NCBI RefSeq assembly: GCF_002797685.1
Contig: NZ_PGFH01000001.1
Coordinates: 124,001-188,000 of the forward strand
Direction: 5' to 3'
Source of the DNA: Salinibacterium amurskyense
GTDB taxonomy: Bacteria > Actinomycetota > Actinomycetes > Actinomycetales > Microbacteriaceae
DNA length: 64,000 bases
The position numbers were made by a program, and so were the translations under genes. Positions within the stretch are counted from its first letter, which is position 1; each line of letters opens with the position of its first letter. Below are positions 17,601 to 24,940 of this stretch, in pieces. Under the pieces are notes generated by a model that was given only the letters and a program-made list of their open reading frames with translations, ran no database searches and had not been told where the DNA came from.

Positions 17601-18198
17601 TATGGATGAGGCCGTCACGCGCCCAGTCTCGCTGCTCTCCTACGACGGCCTACTGCGGTCGCACGCGTCAACCGAGGGGCGGATGCTCGAGGGCTTCGCC
17701 CCCGGCCTGCACTCGGTGCCGACACCCCACGTCGACAACTCGACGTTCTCCGCCGAAGAAGCCGACCGGGTGGTCGAGCTGGTTCGAGAGCACCTCGGAG
17801 CACTGTGGACTTCGGAAGCCGACGGCAAGGCGAAGCCGCTCGACGAGGACGGCATCATTGTGGTGACGCCCTACAACGCACAGGTGGAACTCATCCGTGG
17901 CCGTCTCGATGCTGCCGGCTATACCCGAGTCGTCGTCGGGACCGTCGACAAGTTTCAGGGCCGAGAAGCCGTGATCTCGATCGTCAGCCTCGCCGCATCC
18001 AGCGCCGACGACGTGCCCCGCGGTCTTGACTTCCTGCTCTCCCGCAACCGCCTCAACGTCTCCATCTCGCGCGCCCAGTGGGCGGCGTACCTCGTCTACT
18101 CGCCGGCGCTGCTCGACTCGCTGCCGCAGTCGGCGGAAGGGGTAGCGACGCTGAGTCGGTTCATCTCGTTGCTGGAGGGTGCGCGTGACGCCTCATGA
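14692..18198 (+). CDS. TM0106-type RecB-like nuclease / SF1 helicase
   Basis: This 1168-residue cytoplasmic protein has three parts. Residues 1-250 are a RecB-like PD-(D/E)XK nuclease (Asp near 124 in GYADF, VVDSK near 139) ending in a Cys pair CKFCKEP. Residues 320-520 are a predicted RNase H-like 3'-5' exonuclease (DFEGDP near 328, YNEYDC near 501). The last 400 residues are a UPF1/DNA2-like SF1 helicase with Walker A GPPGTGKT near 784, IDEAGQ near 897 and late motifs GTVDKFQGRE and RNRLNVSISRA. It matches what I remember of the TM0106-family nuclease-helicase proteins. A role in DNA repair or in degrading foreign nucleic acid is inferred. It directly flanks the defence island. Confidence 0.88.
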   Translation: MYLLTDTALVTSASDLTQASNCEFGFLRVLDKRLGFSRDPLPDDDAMLMRAAELGNVHEERLRDRYRAQFGDAMVEFDKPPGRDAAVLRDYAARTRDALLAGAPVVFQGVFFDETDPESPFIGYADFLVKQPDGSYRVVDSKLSRHVRVTALLQLAAYHEQLQKLGIPADGTVELILGNDASELAAVADIAPVFRRRRARMHAIIAEHRAEGKPVEWNDERYARDGRCKFCKEPAQHADDLFTVAGLRAGQRTKFMAAGIRTLTDLAETSERPDDLAIPKASFAKLHLQAKLQHTVDPTDAHAVPPVVVVDPLPIASLPAPNPGDLFFDFEGDPMYSEPGIGGVPRWGLDYLFGWVDAAGDFDCLWAHSHAEEKVALRSFLDFVTKRRQQHPGLHIYHYAAYEKTHLLSIAARHGEGEDVVDQLLRDGVLVDLYPIVRGALRIGTPSYSIKKLEPLYMGEAERAGVTNAADSIGEYVESSVAAANGNVQRATEIRDAIARYNEYDCVSTLKLRDWLRALPEVQGVRVEPVDEEFEGKVFEPSALDLQLQSLGDNAEEAGGDTTASAYRMAAAAIDYHRREVKSFWWEHYDRLEQPSDLWEDTRGIFIVDSGSLDRDWHKEGRQRTERRHLYLRGQWAPGSGAPRPGGDVFLVYGDPLPYLPPGHRAGARLARGVRFADPAEDEGGIFVIESRPDEIPAWDEMPTHITPGPPPRADSIVAAIEAWGETVVDAAPGWPADAMSDLLLRKAPAEVAALEPMTSADDGVRAVIASLLSRESGYLAVQGPPGTGKTYLAAHVIQRLVEKHHWKVGITAQSHKVVENVLDAVVLDASLDRDLVAKAVPGEFGVGYYADGPFSELPANGHAGFAREHDSEGYVIGGTAWDMTNRKRVQADQLDLLVIDEAGQFSLANTIGVAASAKRILLLGDPQQLPQVSQGIHPAPVDGSALGHVIGELAVLPDDFGYFLEESRRMDEAVTRPVSLLSYDGLLRSHASTEGRMLEGFAPGLHSVPTPHVDNSTFSAEEADRVVELVREHLGALWTSEADGKAKPLDEDGIIVVTPYNAQVELIRGRLDAAGYTRVVVGTVDKFQGREAVISIVSLAASSADDVPRGLDFLLSRNRLNVSISRAQWAAYLVYSPALLDSLPQSAEGVATLSRFISLLEGARDAS

Positions 18199-18219
18199 CC
18201 ATCGCGGAGGGTGAAAACT

Positions 18220-18660
18220 TCACAGACCGTGAGTTTTGCGCCACAACCAGTTCCTCCGAAGCGGGTCAGCGCCCTCGGTGCGTATGAGTTCACGCAGCAA
18301 CTGGTAGTCGTCGCGACGGAGCGTCGCGAGCTCCTTCGAATAAGCAGGCGCTGCGACTTGATCTAGGGTCGCTCCTGCCCAGAATTCCCAGGTGTTATCG
18401 GTCACTCTGCCGAGCCGGCGAAGATCGATCTCGTCTTCGCATAGTTGAAGGTAGCCACGCACTACCGGGCGGTCTTCCTTGCGGGCGCGCCCAGTGATCG
18501 TGAAGCCAGCAGAGCGTTGGTCCATGAGAACCCAGTAGCGTGTTACATACAGCTGCTCGAATTCCCGGTGCATCTGTCTGCTGTGAAAAAGTAATTGCCA
18601 TGCAGCAAAAATGATCGCTAGTGCCGTCACTCCCTGCACGATCGAAGAGAAGATTTCCAT
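18220..18660 (-). CDS. Small membrane-anchored protein of the helicase operon
   Basis: This 146-residue protein has one N-terminal membrane segment (about residues 5-25) and a charged cytoplasmic part of about 120 residues rich in Arg, Glu and Trp. The family is not recognised; similar single-helix proteins with DUF4760-like tails are common in bacteria. It starts three bases after the helicase stop, so it is the last gene of the operon. It could tether the system to the membrane or act as an effector, but this is inference from position only. Confidence 0.7.
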   Translation of the reverse strand: MEIFSSIVQGVTALAIIFAAWQLLFHSRQMHREFEQLYVTRYWVLMDQRSAGFTITGRARKEDRPVVRGYLQLCEDEIDLRRLGRVTDNTWEFWAGATLDQVAAPAYSKELATLRRDDYQLLRELIRTEGADPLRRNWLWRKTHGL

Positions 18661-18663
18661 TCG

Positions 18664-21600
18664 TTAGATGTCCTTAGGTTTCATCGTGGGCGGGGCTTCG
18701 ATGGGAGCCGTAATTGATGACTCTGGCGGGCTTAAGTTCAGCACCGGCATACTCGCCGCATCGACTCCCCTTCGCTTGAGGATCTCCAGCATGTCCTCTT
18801 GCCGCGGTTGGCCCAGCGTCAAGCGATAAAGAGTGAGCGCCTCTCTAAGTCGATCGATCTTCGTGAGGTCACGACTGAGAGGAAATGAGACGAGTTGCCG
18901 TTCAATTTTGGCGTCGCCCGGGTAGACCCAGAATGGCGAAAAGTCGCCGAGTTCTTCGTGGGTCACTGCAGCCGCTTCGAACGCAACCTTCCACGGATTG
19001 GGGTCCTCCGAACTGACGACGTCTGATGCATGGGCGGCAGCGATATTCTTACGCACAGCGTGACCGGCGAAGCGGTTGACTCTACCCTCACGCTGTTCGA
19101 AGTCGACAGGGTTCGACGGCACATTCCAGTGCACCACGGCATGACTCCACCAGTGGAAGTCGATGCCCTCTTGTCCGACGCTGGTGGATGCCAGCACGAA
19201 CGGCCAGAACGGGCTATTGAATGCGTTGCGGATTTCAGGCTGTCGAGCGCTCTCTTCATTCTGACTCTTCCCTCCATAACGTAGGGCGAATCGTGCCGTA
19301 AGCGGGATGCTCTCACCCTGCGCGGAGTGATTTCGGGCGTGGTAAACCGAGGGCCGCATCGTGATTGCGCTTACCGCTCTCTCCGCCAGGGCCATAAGAA
19401 GTTCGTCATCGAGAACCGCTCCTGCAACTTCGCTCCTCAGTTGGAAAAAGTACTCATCTAGTGCGGCTTGCAGGTTTCCGTCCGCGCAATAGTCCAACAC
19501 CGCGCGCCAATAGTATTCATCTTCAGCGGAGTTGAGTTTGTCGAGCAAGAGCATGCTTTCGGCTCGATTAAAGAGTGACCGGATCCCGTTAGAGAGCAGT
19601 GCCGCAGCTCGCCATTGGCCGGCATCGCTAGTCAAGTCGTTGTCATCGCGTAAGCGGCCCAGAGCGCGGTAGGCGATATTGCCCGGTGAGTGCAGCGCCA
19701 ATCGAGCGAGATAGGGGTGAGAGGCGACATTTTCAGGCCGGTTGATTATTTCGATAGCGTGAGAAACGTGCGCTGTGATTAGTCGACCTGCAGAATTCTC
19801 GTTTTGATCTGCGCCTTCGGTAGCCCTAGCGGTCAACAATTGAGCCAGCTTAGAAGGTTCGAGTGGTAAGCCTGCGGGCCTCGCGCCACTCCTCGAAAAA
19901 AAGGCCTCCCACGCAAACTTTGTTTCCGGTCCAGTCGCTAAACGTGTGGAAACAAATAATTCCGCCTCGTCTGCGGTGATCCTGTCGCCCCCGCTATCAC
20001 GCAACACCCGCAGAGGGTCGCCTGCCAGAGCTAACTCTGGATGCGGCCAGAACATTGCGAGCGTCGACATTCTGGCGGGCCGGTCGTCACTCACGCTGTA
20101 GTCCAAACGTGACGATATTGATTGGCGGGCTTCAGAAGAGTTAACGGTTAGCCGAGAACCCTCTGTAATCCGCCGCTCAGCTTCGTAGCTGAGGAGGCTG
20201 GCAACCGCTGTCGGCGTTGCAGTCCACGACGAAAACACAACTCGTTTCGTTACGTCTTCATTCGCGATCGAGCCGTAGATGCTTCCTGGCGCGAGGTACG
20301 GGAGGGATGGCGGCAACCAGAGCAGCTTCCACCAACCTTTGTCCAAGGTCTCTGCTGCAAGGGCGCGCAAATGACTGTTTCCGAACTCTATCTGTCCGTA
20401 ACTACTGATCGTGTGTGCGTCGATCTGCTGGAGATCTTTGAGCTCTCCAGCAATGCTTCCTTCGTTGTCGAGCAGGCGCCGATCAAGTGCGCTAGCGACT
20501 TTGTAGTTGTCCATGAAGCTAGCGAAGTAGGGGACGGACTTCCAATACTCGAGACCGATGGGGGTCCCCAACTCCGTGGCCAGGCGTTCAAGCGCGACAA
20601 ATCCAGCCAGATCAGCGCCCGTTGGGGGGAATGAAGGCAGCTGACGTTCCCGAATAACGCCACCCAACTGAGGTCGCTCAGTTCTGCTCATGATGGTTAG
20701 AAGGTTCTCGCGCAGGCGGGCGAGGTGCTCAGTTGCGGGCTTGCCGCTGACTATCTGTTGACGGTATTCCGCGAAACCCTCGCGGATATCTGCTATCGCT
20801 ACGGACGACCCTTGGGCAAGGAAACTCAGGGTAGTCATTAGGTCGTGGTAGTGGTCATCGCCTGATTCGTCGTTTGCTTGAGTAAACGGCTTGTAAGGAG
20901 TCGCCGAGAGCAGAAGGACCTTTGCGTCAGAGTAGTTGAATAGGTCGTGCGCGAGCTTTGCGGCATCGCCTCCCTCACCCTCATCGAGGAGGTGTCGGAA
21001 GCGCTGGAACTCGTCGAGGATGATTAGGTCAGGTTCGAGTGAATCAACGCTGGCAGCGGCGAGGGCCGCACGCAGTTTCGCCGTGAGATGCCGGATTTGT
21101 TCCTTAAGGAAAACTGGCACGGTTCCTTCGCCTGCCAAATCACTCAGCAACGAGAGGTAGCTGTCGCCCAGCCTGGACTCTGCAATTTTGCGTTCGAACG
21201 CGCGAAGAATGGGCTGCTCAACCCTTCCATCGAGTTTATGCAGCATGCGATCAACCAGAAGAGCGAAGCGTTCCGGGGTCCTTATTGAGTCCTGAAACAG
21301 CACCTTCGACGAATCTTGCTGGGGGCCCGACAAACCGAACAACTCACTAAGAATGATGTGCAAGAGCGCGCGCTCTTCTCCTGACCCAGTACGAAACGAC
21401 CCCATTTCAAACGAAGTCCCGGGGGTGAACGAAACCAGATTGACCGGCTTTCGCCCGGCTGTGTTCGTCCCCGCGAGGCGATGTGACTCGCGGGCGAGCA
21501 AAGTGAGCCTGCTGGTGAGCCCGATGTGAGGATCCCCGGTGACGTTCAGCCGGCGCAGGTTCTGTGAGGCGAGATCTGAGTTGGAGCAGATGTAGACGAT

Positions 21601-21819
21601 GTCGATGCGGTCGACCGAGTCGTCATGCTGCAGCCGCTCGATGGTTCGCGCGATGATTCCCCGTGCGATAACGCTCTTACCCAACCCTGTCTCGTCGGCG
21701 ACCAAGAAGCGCCCGCTTGCGTTGGGAGCGTCATATAGCCGGTACATGACATGTTCGACGGCGTCTCGTTGGAAAGACTTAAGTTCAGCGAGGATCGCAT
21801 CTGCGGAGAAGTCGCTCAC
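18664..21819 (-). CDS. SF2 (SNF2/DEAD-like) helicase of candidate defence operon
   Basis: This 1051-residue helicase has an N-terminal motor with Walker A DETGLGKS (about residue 45), Walker B/motif II as ILDEFQRF (about residue 270) and motif III LLLSATPYKP. A long central insertion follows. The second RecA-like lobe shows TSVGQEGIDFHWW and motif VI QREGRVNRF near residue 915. The insertion and the DEFQ box resemble helicases found beside PLD nucleases in defence loci. It overlaps the PLD gene by a GTGA, so the two are translationally coupled. It probably translocates on duplex DNA or RNA to present it to the nuclease; the substrate is unknown. Confidence 0.88.
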   Translation of the reverse strand: MSDFSADAILAELKSFQRDAVEHVMYRLYDAPNASGRFLVADETGLGKSVIARGIIARTIERLQHDDSVDRIDIVYICSNSDLASQNLRRLNVTGDPHIGLTSRLTLLARESHRLAGTNTAGRKPVNLVSFTPGTSFEMGSFRTGSGEERALLHIILSELFGLSGPQQDSSKVLFQDSIRTPERFALLVDRMLHKLDGRVEQPILRAFERKIAESRLGDSYLSLLSDLAGEGTVPVFLKEQIRHLTAKLRAALAAASVDSLEPDLIILDEFQRFRHLLDEGEGGDAAKLAHDLFNYSDAKVLLLSATPYKPFTQANDESGDDHYHDLMTTLSFLAQGSSVAIADIREGFAEYRQQIVSGKPATEHLARLRENLLTIMSRTERPQLGGVIRERQLPSFPPTGADLAGFVALERLATELGTPIGLEYWKSVPYFASFMDNYKVASALDRRLLDNEGSIAGELKDLQQIDAHTISSYGQIEFGNSHLRALAAETLDKGWWKLLWLPPSLPYLAPGSIYGSIANEDVTKRVVFSSWTATPTAVASLLSYEAERRITEGSRLTVNSSEARQSISSRLDYSVSDDRPARMSTLAMFWPHPELALAGDPLRVLRDSGGDRITADEAELFVSTRLATGPETKFAWEAFFSRSGARPAGLPLEPSKLAQLLTARATEGADQNENSAGRLITAHVSHAIEIINRPENVASHPYLARLALHSPGNIAYRALGRLRDDNDLTSDAGQWRAAALLSNGIRSLFNRAESMLLLDKLNSAEDEYYWRAVLDYCADGNLQAALDEYFFQLRSEVAGAVLDDELLMALAERAVSAITMRPSVYHARNHSAQGESIPLTARFALRYGGKSQNEESARQPEIRNAFNSPFWPFVLASTSVGQEGIDFHWWSHAVVHWNVPSNPVDFEQREGRVNRFAGHAVRKNIAAAHASDVVSSEDPNPWKVAFEAAAVTHEELGDFSPFWVYPGDAKIERQLVSFPLSRDLTKIDRLREALTLYRLTLGQPRQEDMLEILKRRGVDAASMPVLNLSPPESSITAPIEAPPTMKPKDI

Positions 21820-23570
21820 GCTGCGCCCCCTTTCTGTGCGAGCCTTGCGCGCCAGATTGGCTCCCAGAGCTCATCGAAGCCTGCAGGTAGCGATCCCGAA
21901 GAAGCTGCGTCGCGCATCCGTTCAACCAGTCTGGCTAGATCGTCTAGGCCCTCAGGGTTTTCAGCGAGAGAACGTACGAGAGTTTCGAAAACCCCTGCAC
22001 CGTCGCTCGACCATGAGCCGAACCCTCCGGAGCCACCAAGCGGATTGTGCGCGCCCACGGAGCCACCGAGGCTGAGCATCAAGTGCAGGAATCGCAAAAA
22101 CTTCTCTGGCGTATCAATCTGCCGCGCAAGGACTGCATCGCGGCGATGCTTCACGTCACCTATCAAGTCGGCACACACCACAGTGCTCCGGTGTTCACCG
22201 CGTTCATCTCTGGCGTGAATGATCACGAACGGGGTGATCTCTGTGAGGTCGAGGTCGGCGAAAATCGCTGGTGGCCCATCCAAAATCGGCAGTGAATGTG
22301 TATTCCCGGGCTTACTGAGCAGCTGCACGTGTGCCTCAACACCTGCGATGGGCTTTGCGTTGTCGATCGCTTGAACGTCGATCGAGAACGTATCGTCCTC
22401 GCCAGACCGAACCGTGTTGCGGAGACGCGTGCCCGCGAGTGCACGAATAGCATCGTCGAGCTCTCGGTCAGCTTTCTCCGCCTCGGTCTCTTGCACTCCA
22501 CCGTTGCTCTCGTACGGCATGGTGAGCTTGCGTAGCCCGGAGTCTTCGCCGAACACGGCTTTGACCCCGACGATGTTCTTGTTCCCGATCATCTCGATGA
22601 GCATTTCCACGTTGCCGCCAAAAGCGGCCTGGGTGGCGTTAGCTGATCCGAAGAGTGCAAATGTTCGCTGGTCGCGGCTCCACAGGTAGGCCTTGGCGTG
22701 CAGCCCAGCCAGCGGGTCGTCATCGACTTCATCGCTGTCGCGAACCGCGTCGTCGAGCACATGAGCGTCAATGAAGTCGAGCGTCTCGGGACGCAGCCGG
22801 TCGAAGCTTTCCGCACGCGAGATAACTTGCACTTTTTCGCCGCGTGACGATGTGATGGCTGCTATTCCGTCATCAGAAATGAAGGGGGAAATAACGAGAT
22901 GTCGCTTGCCAGTGAAGTCGATGACGTTCGGCCGCCCGATTCCTAGAGCGTGGAACTCCAGTGAACGGATGTCGTCAGGAAGTTCCCACGAGACGTTTGC
23001 GATGCGCTCCGCTAATCCTTCAATTCGTTCACGTCGTTCTTGCGCAAGCGGAGTCACCGCCAGTGAAGGAAGGCTGCGGAGAAGATCACCCAGTGGCTCG
23101 TTCTGCTTGAGCGGTTCATCCCCGTCTTCCCCATCGAGCCGGACAACAAGGTCCCAGCTACGGTCGTTCGTGATGTTTCTGCTGGAGCACAGCAGCCGAT
23201 AACTGCGGTGGGGCCCTCTCGCGTACTCGAGGATCCATACCTTCGGGTGGAACAGCGCACCGAGTCGAGGCGCGGTGACGGGGTGAACCATGGGCTCAAG
23301 AAAGGCCACAAGATCGGAGGCTTGCCGTGGCACTGCAATGTTCCCCGCTTGCGCGAAAATATCGACACGATCAGCGGCCCGACGCACAGCATCCAAAATG
23401 GCAATCGGATCGTCGCTTTCGCGGACGTGATGGCCGGCGAAAGACAGCGGAACTGAAAGCGCACTGGTGAGGTCAAGAGTGAAGGTGGTGCCGACGGCGT
23501 GGACTAGTTCGTACCCGCTCGGGGGCCGCAGTTGTTCAGTGAGGGCGGCGCGTGCATCTGGCTCAAGCAT
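21816..23570 (-). CDS. PLD-superfamily nuclease-like protein
   Basis: This protein of about 584 residues has two phospholipase-D type HxK motifs: FHPKVWIL near residue 108 with SSRNIT following, and LHAKAYLW near residue 285 with GSANAT and NVE following. Two HKD half-sites in one chain fit a PLD-fold nuclease (as in helicase-associated restriction systems) rather than a lipase. The C-terminal 200 residues are unrecognised and hold a Gly/Ser-rich stretch (GSVGAHNPLGGSGGFGSW). The start ATG at 23570 overlaps the end of the upstream gene by eight bases. No signal peptide is present. Confidence 0.85.
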   Translation of the reverse strand: MLEPDARAALTEQLRPPSGYELVHAVGTTFTLDLTSALSVPLSFAGHHVRESDDPIAILDAVRRAADRVDIFAQAGNIAVPRQASDLVAFLEPMVHPVTAPRLGALFHPKVWILEYARGPHRSYRLLCSSRNITNDRSWDLVVRLDGEDGDEPLKQNEPLGDLLRSLPSLAVTPLAQERRERIEGLAERIANVSWELPDDIRSLEFHALGIGRPNVIDFTGKRHLVISPFISDDGIAAITSSRGEKVQVISRAESFDRLRPETLDFIDAHVLDDAVRDSDEVDDDPLAGLHAKAYLWSRDQRTFALFGSANATQAAFGGNVEMLIEMIGNKNIVGVKAVFGEDSGLRKLTMPYESNGGVQETEAEKADRELDDAIRALAGTRLRNTVRSGEDDTFSIDVQAIDNAKPIAGVEAHVQLLSKPGNTHSLPILDGPPAIFADLDLTEITPFVIIHARDERGEHRSTVVCADLIGDVKHRRDAVLARQIDTPEKFLRFLHLMLSLGGSVGAHNPLGGSGGFGSWSSDGAGVFETLVRSLAENPEGLDDLARLVERMRDAASSGSLPAGFDELWEPIWRARLAQKGGAA

Positions 23571-24771
23571 CTGCTCTCTCCAATCCGTCGTGGAGATCCG
23601 CAAGGATCCCTCTCACTTGCCGCCATCGAAATGTGAGTGCACTAGCGCCGGATGCTCCCTGCCAGGTCTGCAGGAGTCGGGAGTTATAGAGTCTCGCTTG
23701 AGGCCCCTTGTGTTGGTGCTCGCGCTGCCGAATTAGCGAGCGGAGATCTTCATCGTCGGCAATCACGAGTGATTCGGGACCCGTCACAGCCTCAAGCCAA
23801 CTATTTATGAACGCTCGAGATCTCGGGTTGATCCGCGGATTCTTGGCGTCGATCAGCGCCCAGAAATCTTTCCGATCCCACGTTGAGAGAGAGCTCGACG
23901 CCGCATCGCGATCGTTCTGCCATCGACTCACGCGTTCGCGGTACGCTTCCGCCCTACCGGTGACACGGTCGTTTCCAGCAGCCTCGTAGGTCTCCGCCAG
24001 CAGAAGGTTGTAGAGCAGTGACGTGCCGTGGAAGGCGAGAGAGAACATCCGAGCATGGACAAGCTCACGCGCAGCGCTTTCGGGTGCGTCAAGTGTGGCG
24101 GGTTCCTGCCACGGCGCATCGCTGTCGGCTTGCGGGCGGTGGTCAAGCAAGTGGGCGAGAAGGGTTCCTTCGCTTCCTTTGAGCATCCTGTCCCGCAACC
24201 ATTCCGCTTCAGTGCGACTCAAATCAAAGCCGCCCTCGGTGTCGTGAGGAAAGTTAGCGGGAACCGGAGGGAGCGTCGGTGACCATGGCCCCGTCGAGTG
24301 CGATTCATCATCGTCAGCCGGAGCGCTGTGGATGCTGGTCGCGATGGCGTCTGCTTGGTTCTGCGAGGGGTCGCTCAGGATTTCGTACTGTCGCAGAGCA
24401 GCCCAATAGGTGCTCGAAGGAAGGTTCTTGAGCGCTACCCCAGCGGTCTTGCCGAGAAGCCCCTCGCCGTCGGTCTCTCTTTTGAGAGTGCCGATCAGGT
24501 TGCGCTCATTCTTGTCGACTCGGCGAGCAATTTCATCGACGCCTACGCCATGTTTGACGGCAGCGGTGAACGCCCACGGAATGAGAATCATGTATCTGGC
24601 CCGCGTGAGCAGAGTTGACGTTCCGGGGAAAAGCGTGTCGCTCAGCACGTCGCGAACCTGCCCGACGCCGAGCTCATCGCGACTATCGCGTTCGCTGAAT
24701 AGGTTGACGATCTCGCGCATGCGGCGCTGATCTTCGCTCGATGCGTCGAGCCACGCTATAAGTGACGGCAA
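23563..24771 (-). CDS. DUF6361-like protein, first gene of candidate defence operon
   Basis: This is a soluble protein of about 402 residues. The N-terminal part reads SLIAWLDASSEDQRRMREIV and then RDELGVGQVRDVLSDTLFPGTS, which matches what I remember of DUF6361 proteins found beside PLD and helicase genes. No enzymatic motif is obvious. The TTG at 24771 is preferred: it has an excellent ribosome site (AGGGGGAG, six-base gap) and lets the protein start at the conserved block. An upstream ATG at 24912 would add 47 residues of no family character. It is followed by the PLD gene with overlap. Confidence 0.75.
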   Translation of the reverse strand: MPSLIAWLDASSEDQRRMREIVNLFSERDSRDELGVGQVRDVLSDTLFPGTSTLLTRARYMILIPWAFTAAVKHGVGVDEIARRVDKNERNLIGTLKRETDGEGLLGKTAGVALKNLPSSTYWAALRQYEILSDPSQNQADAIATSIHSAPADDDESHSTGPWSPTLPPVPANFPHDTEGGFDLSRTEAEWLRDRMLKGSEGTLLAHLLDHRPQADSDAPWQEPATLDAPESAARELVHARMFSLAFHGTSLLYNLLLAETYEAAGNDRVTGRAEAYRERVSRWQNDRDAASSSLSTWDRKDFWALIDAKNPRINPRSRAFINSWLEAVTGPESLVIADDEDLRSLIRQREHQHKGPQARLYNSRLLQTWQGASGASALTFRWRQVRGILADLHDGLERADA

Positions 24772-24940
24772 CGTCCACTCCCCCTGCGCCACCGACCGGG
24801 TATGGGCAGGCGCAGTCTCAGAGTACAGATGTGAGCCGACATCACCTGCGGGCCGCCCTCTCAAAGTCTGCGGTTCACGATACGATTCGAGCGCGTGATG
24901 GCAGAGACACATGATTCCGGACGCCTGCCTCGCGATCTGA
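24772..24940. promoter_or_regulatory. Divergent control region of the two defence operons
   Basis: These 169 bp separate the DUF6361-like TTG start from the hsdM ATG and must hold both promoters. Candidates are TACGAT at 24881 for hsdM and TACTCT on the minus strand for the leftward operon; neither has a good -35 box. The leftward ribosome site AGGGGGAG is at 24785-24778. Confidence 0.4.
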
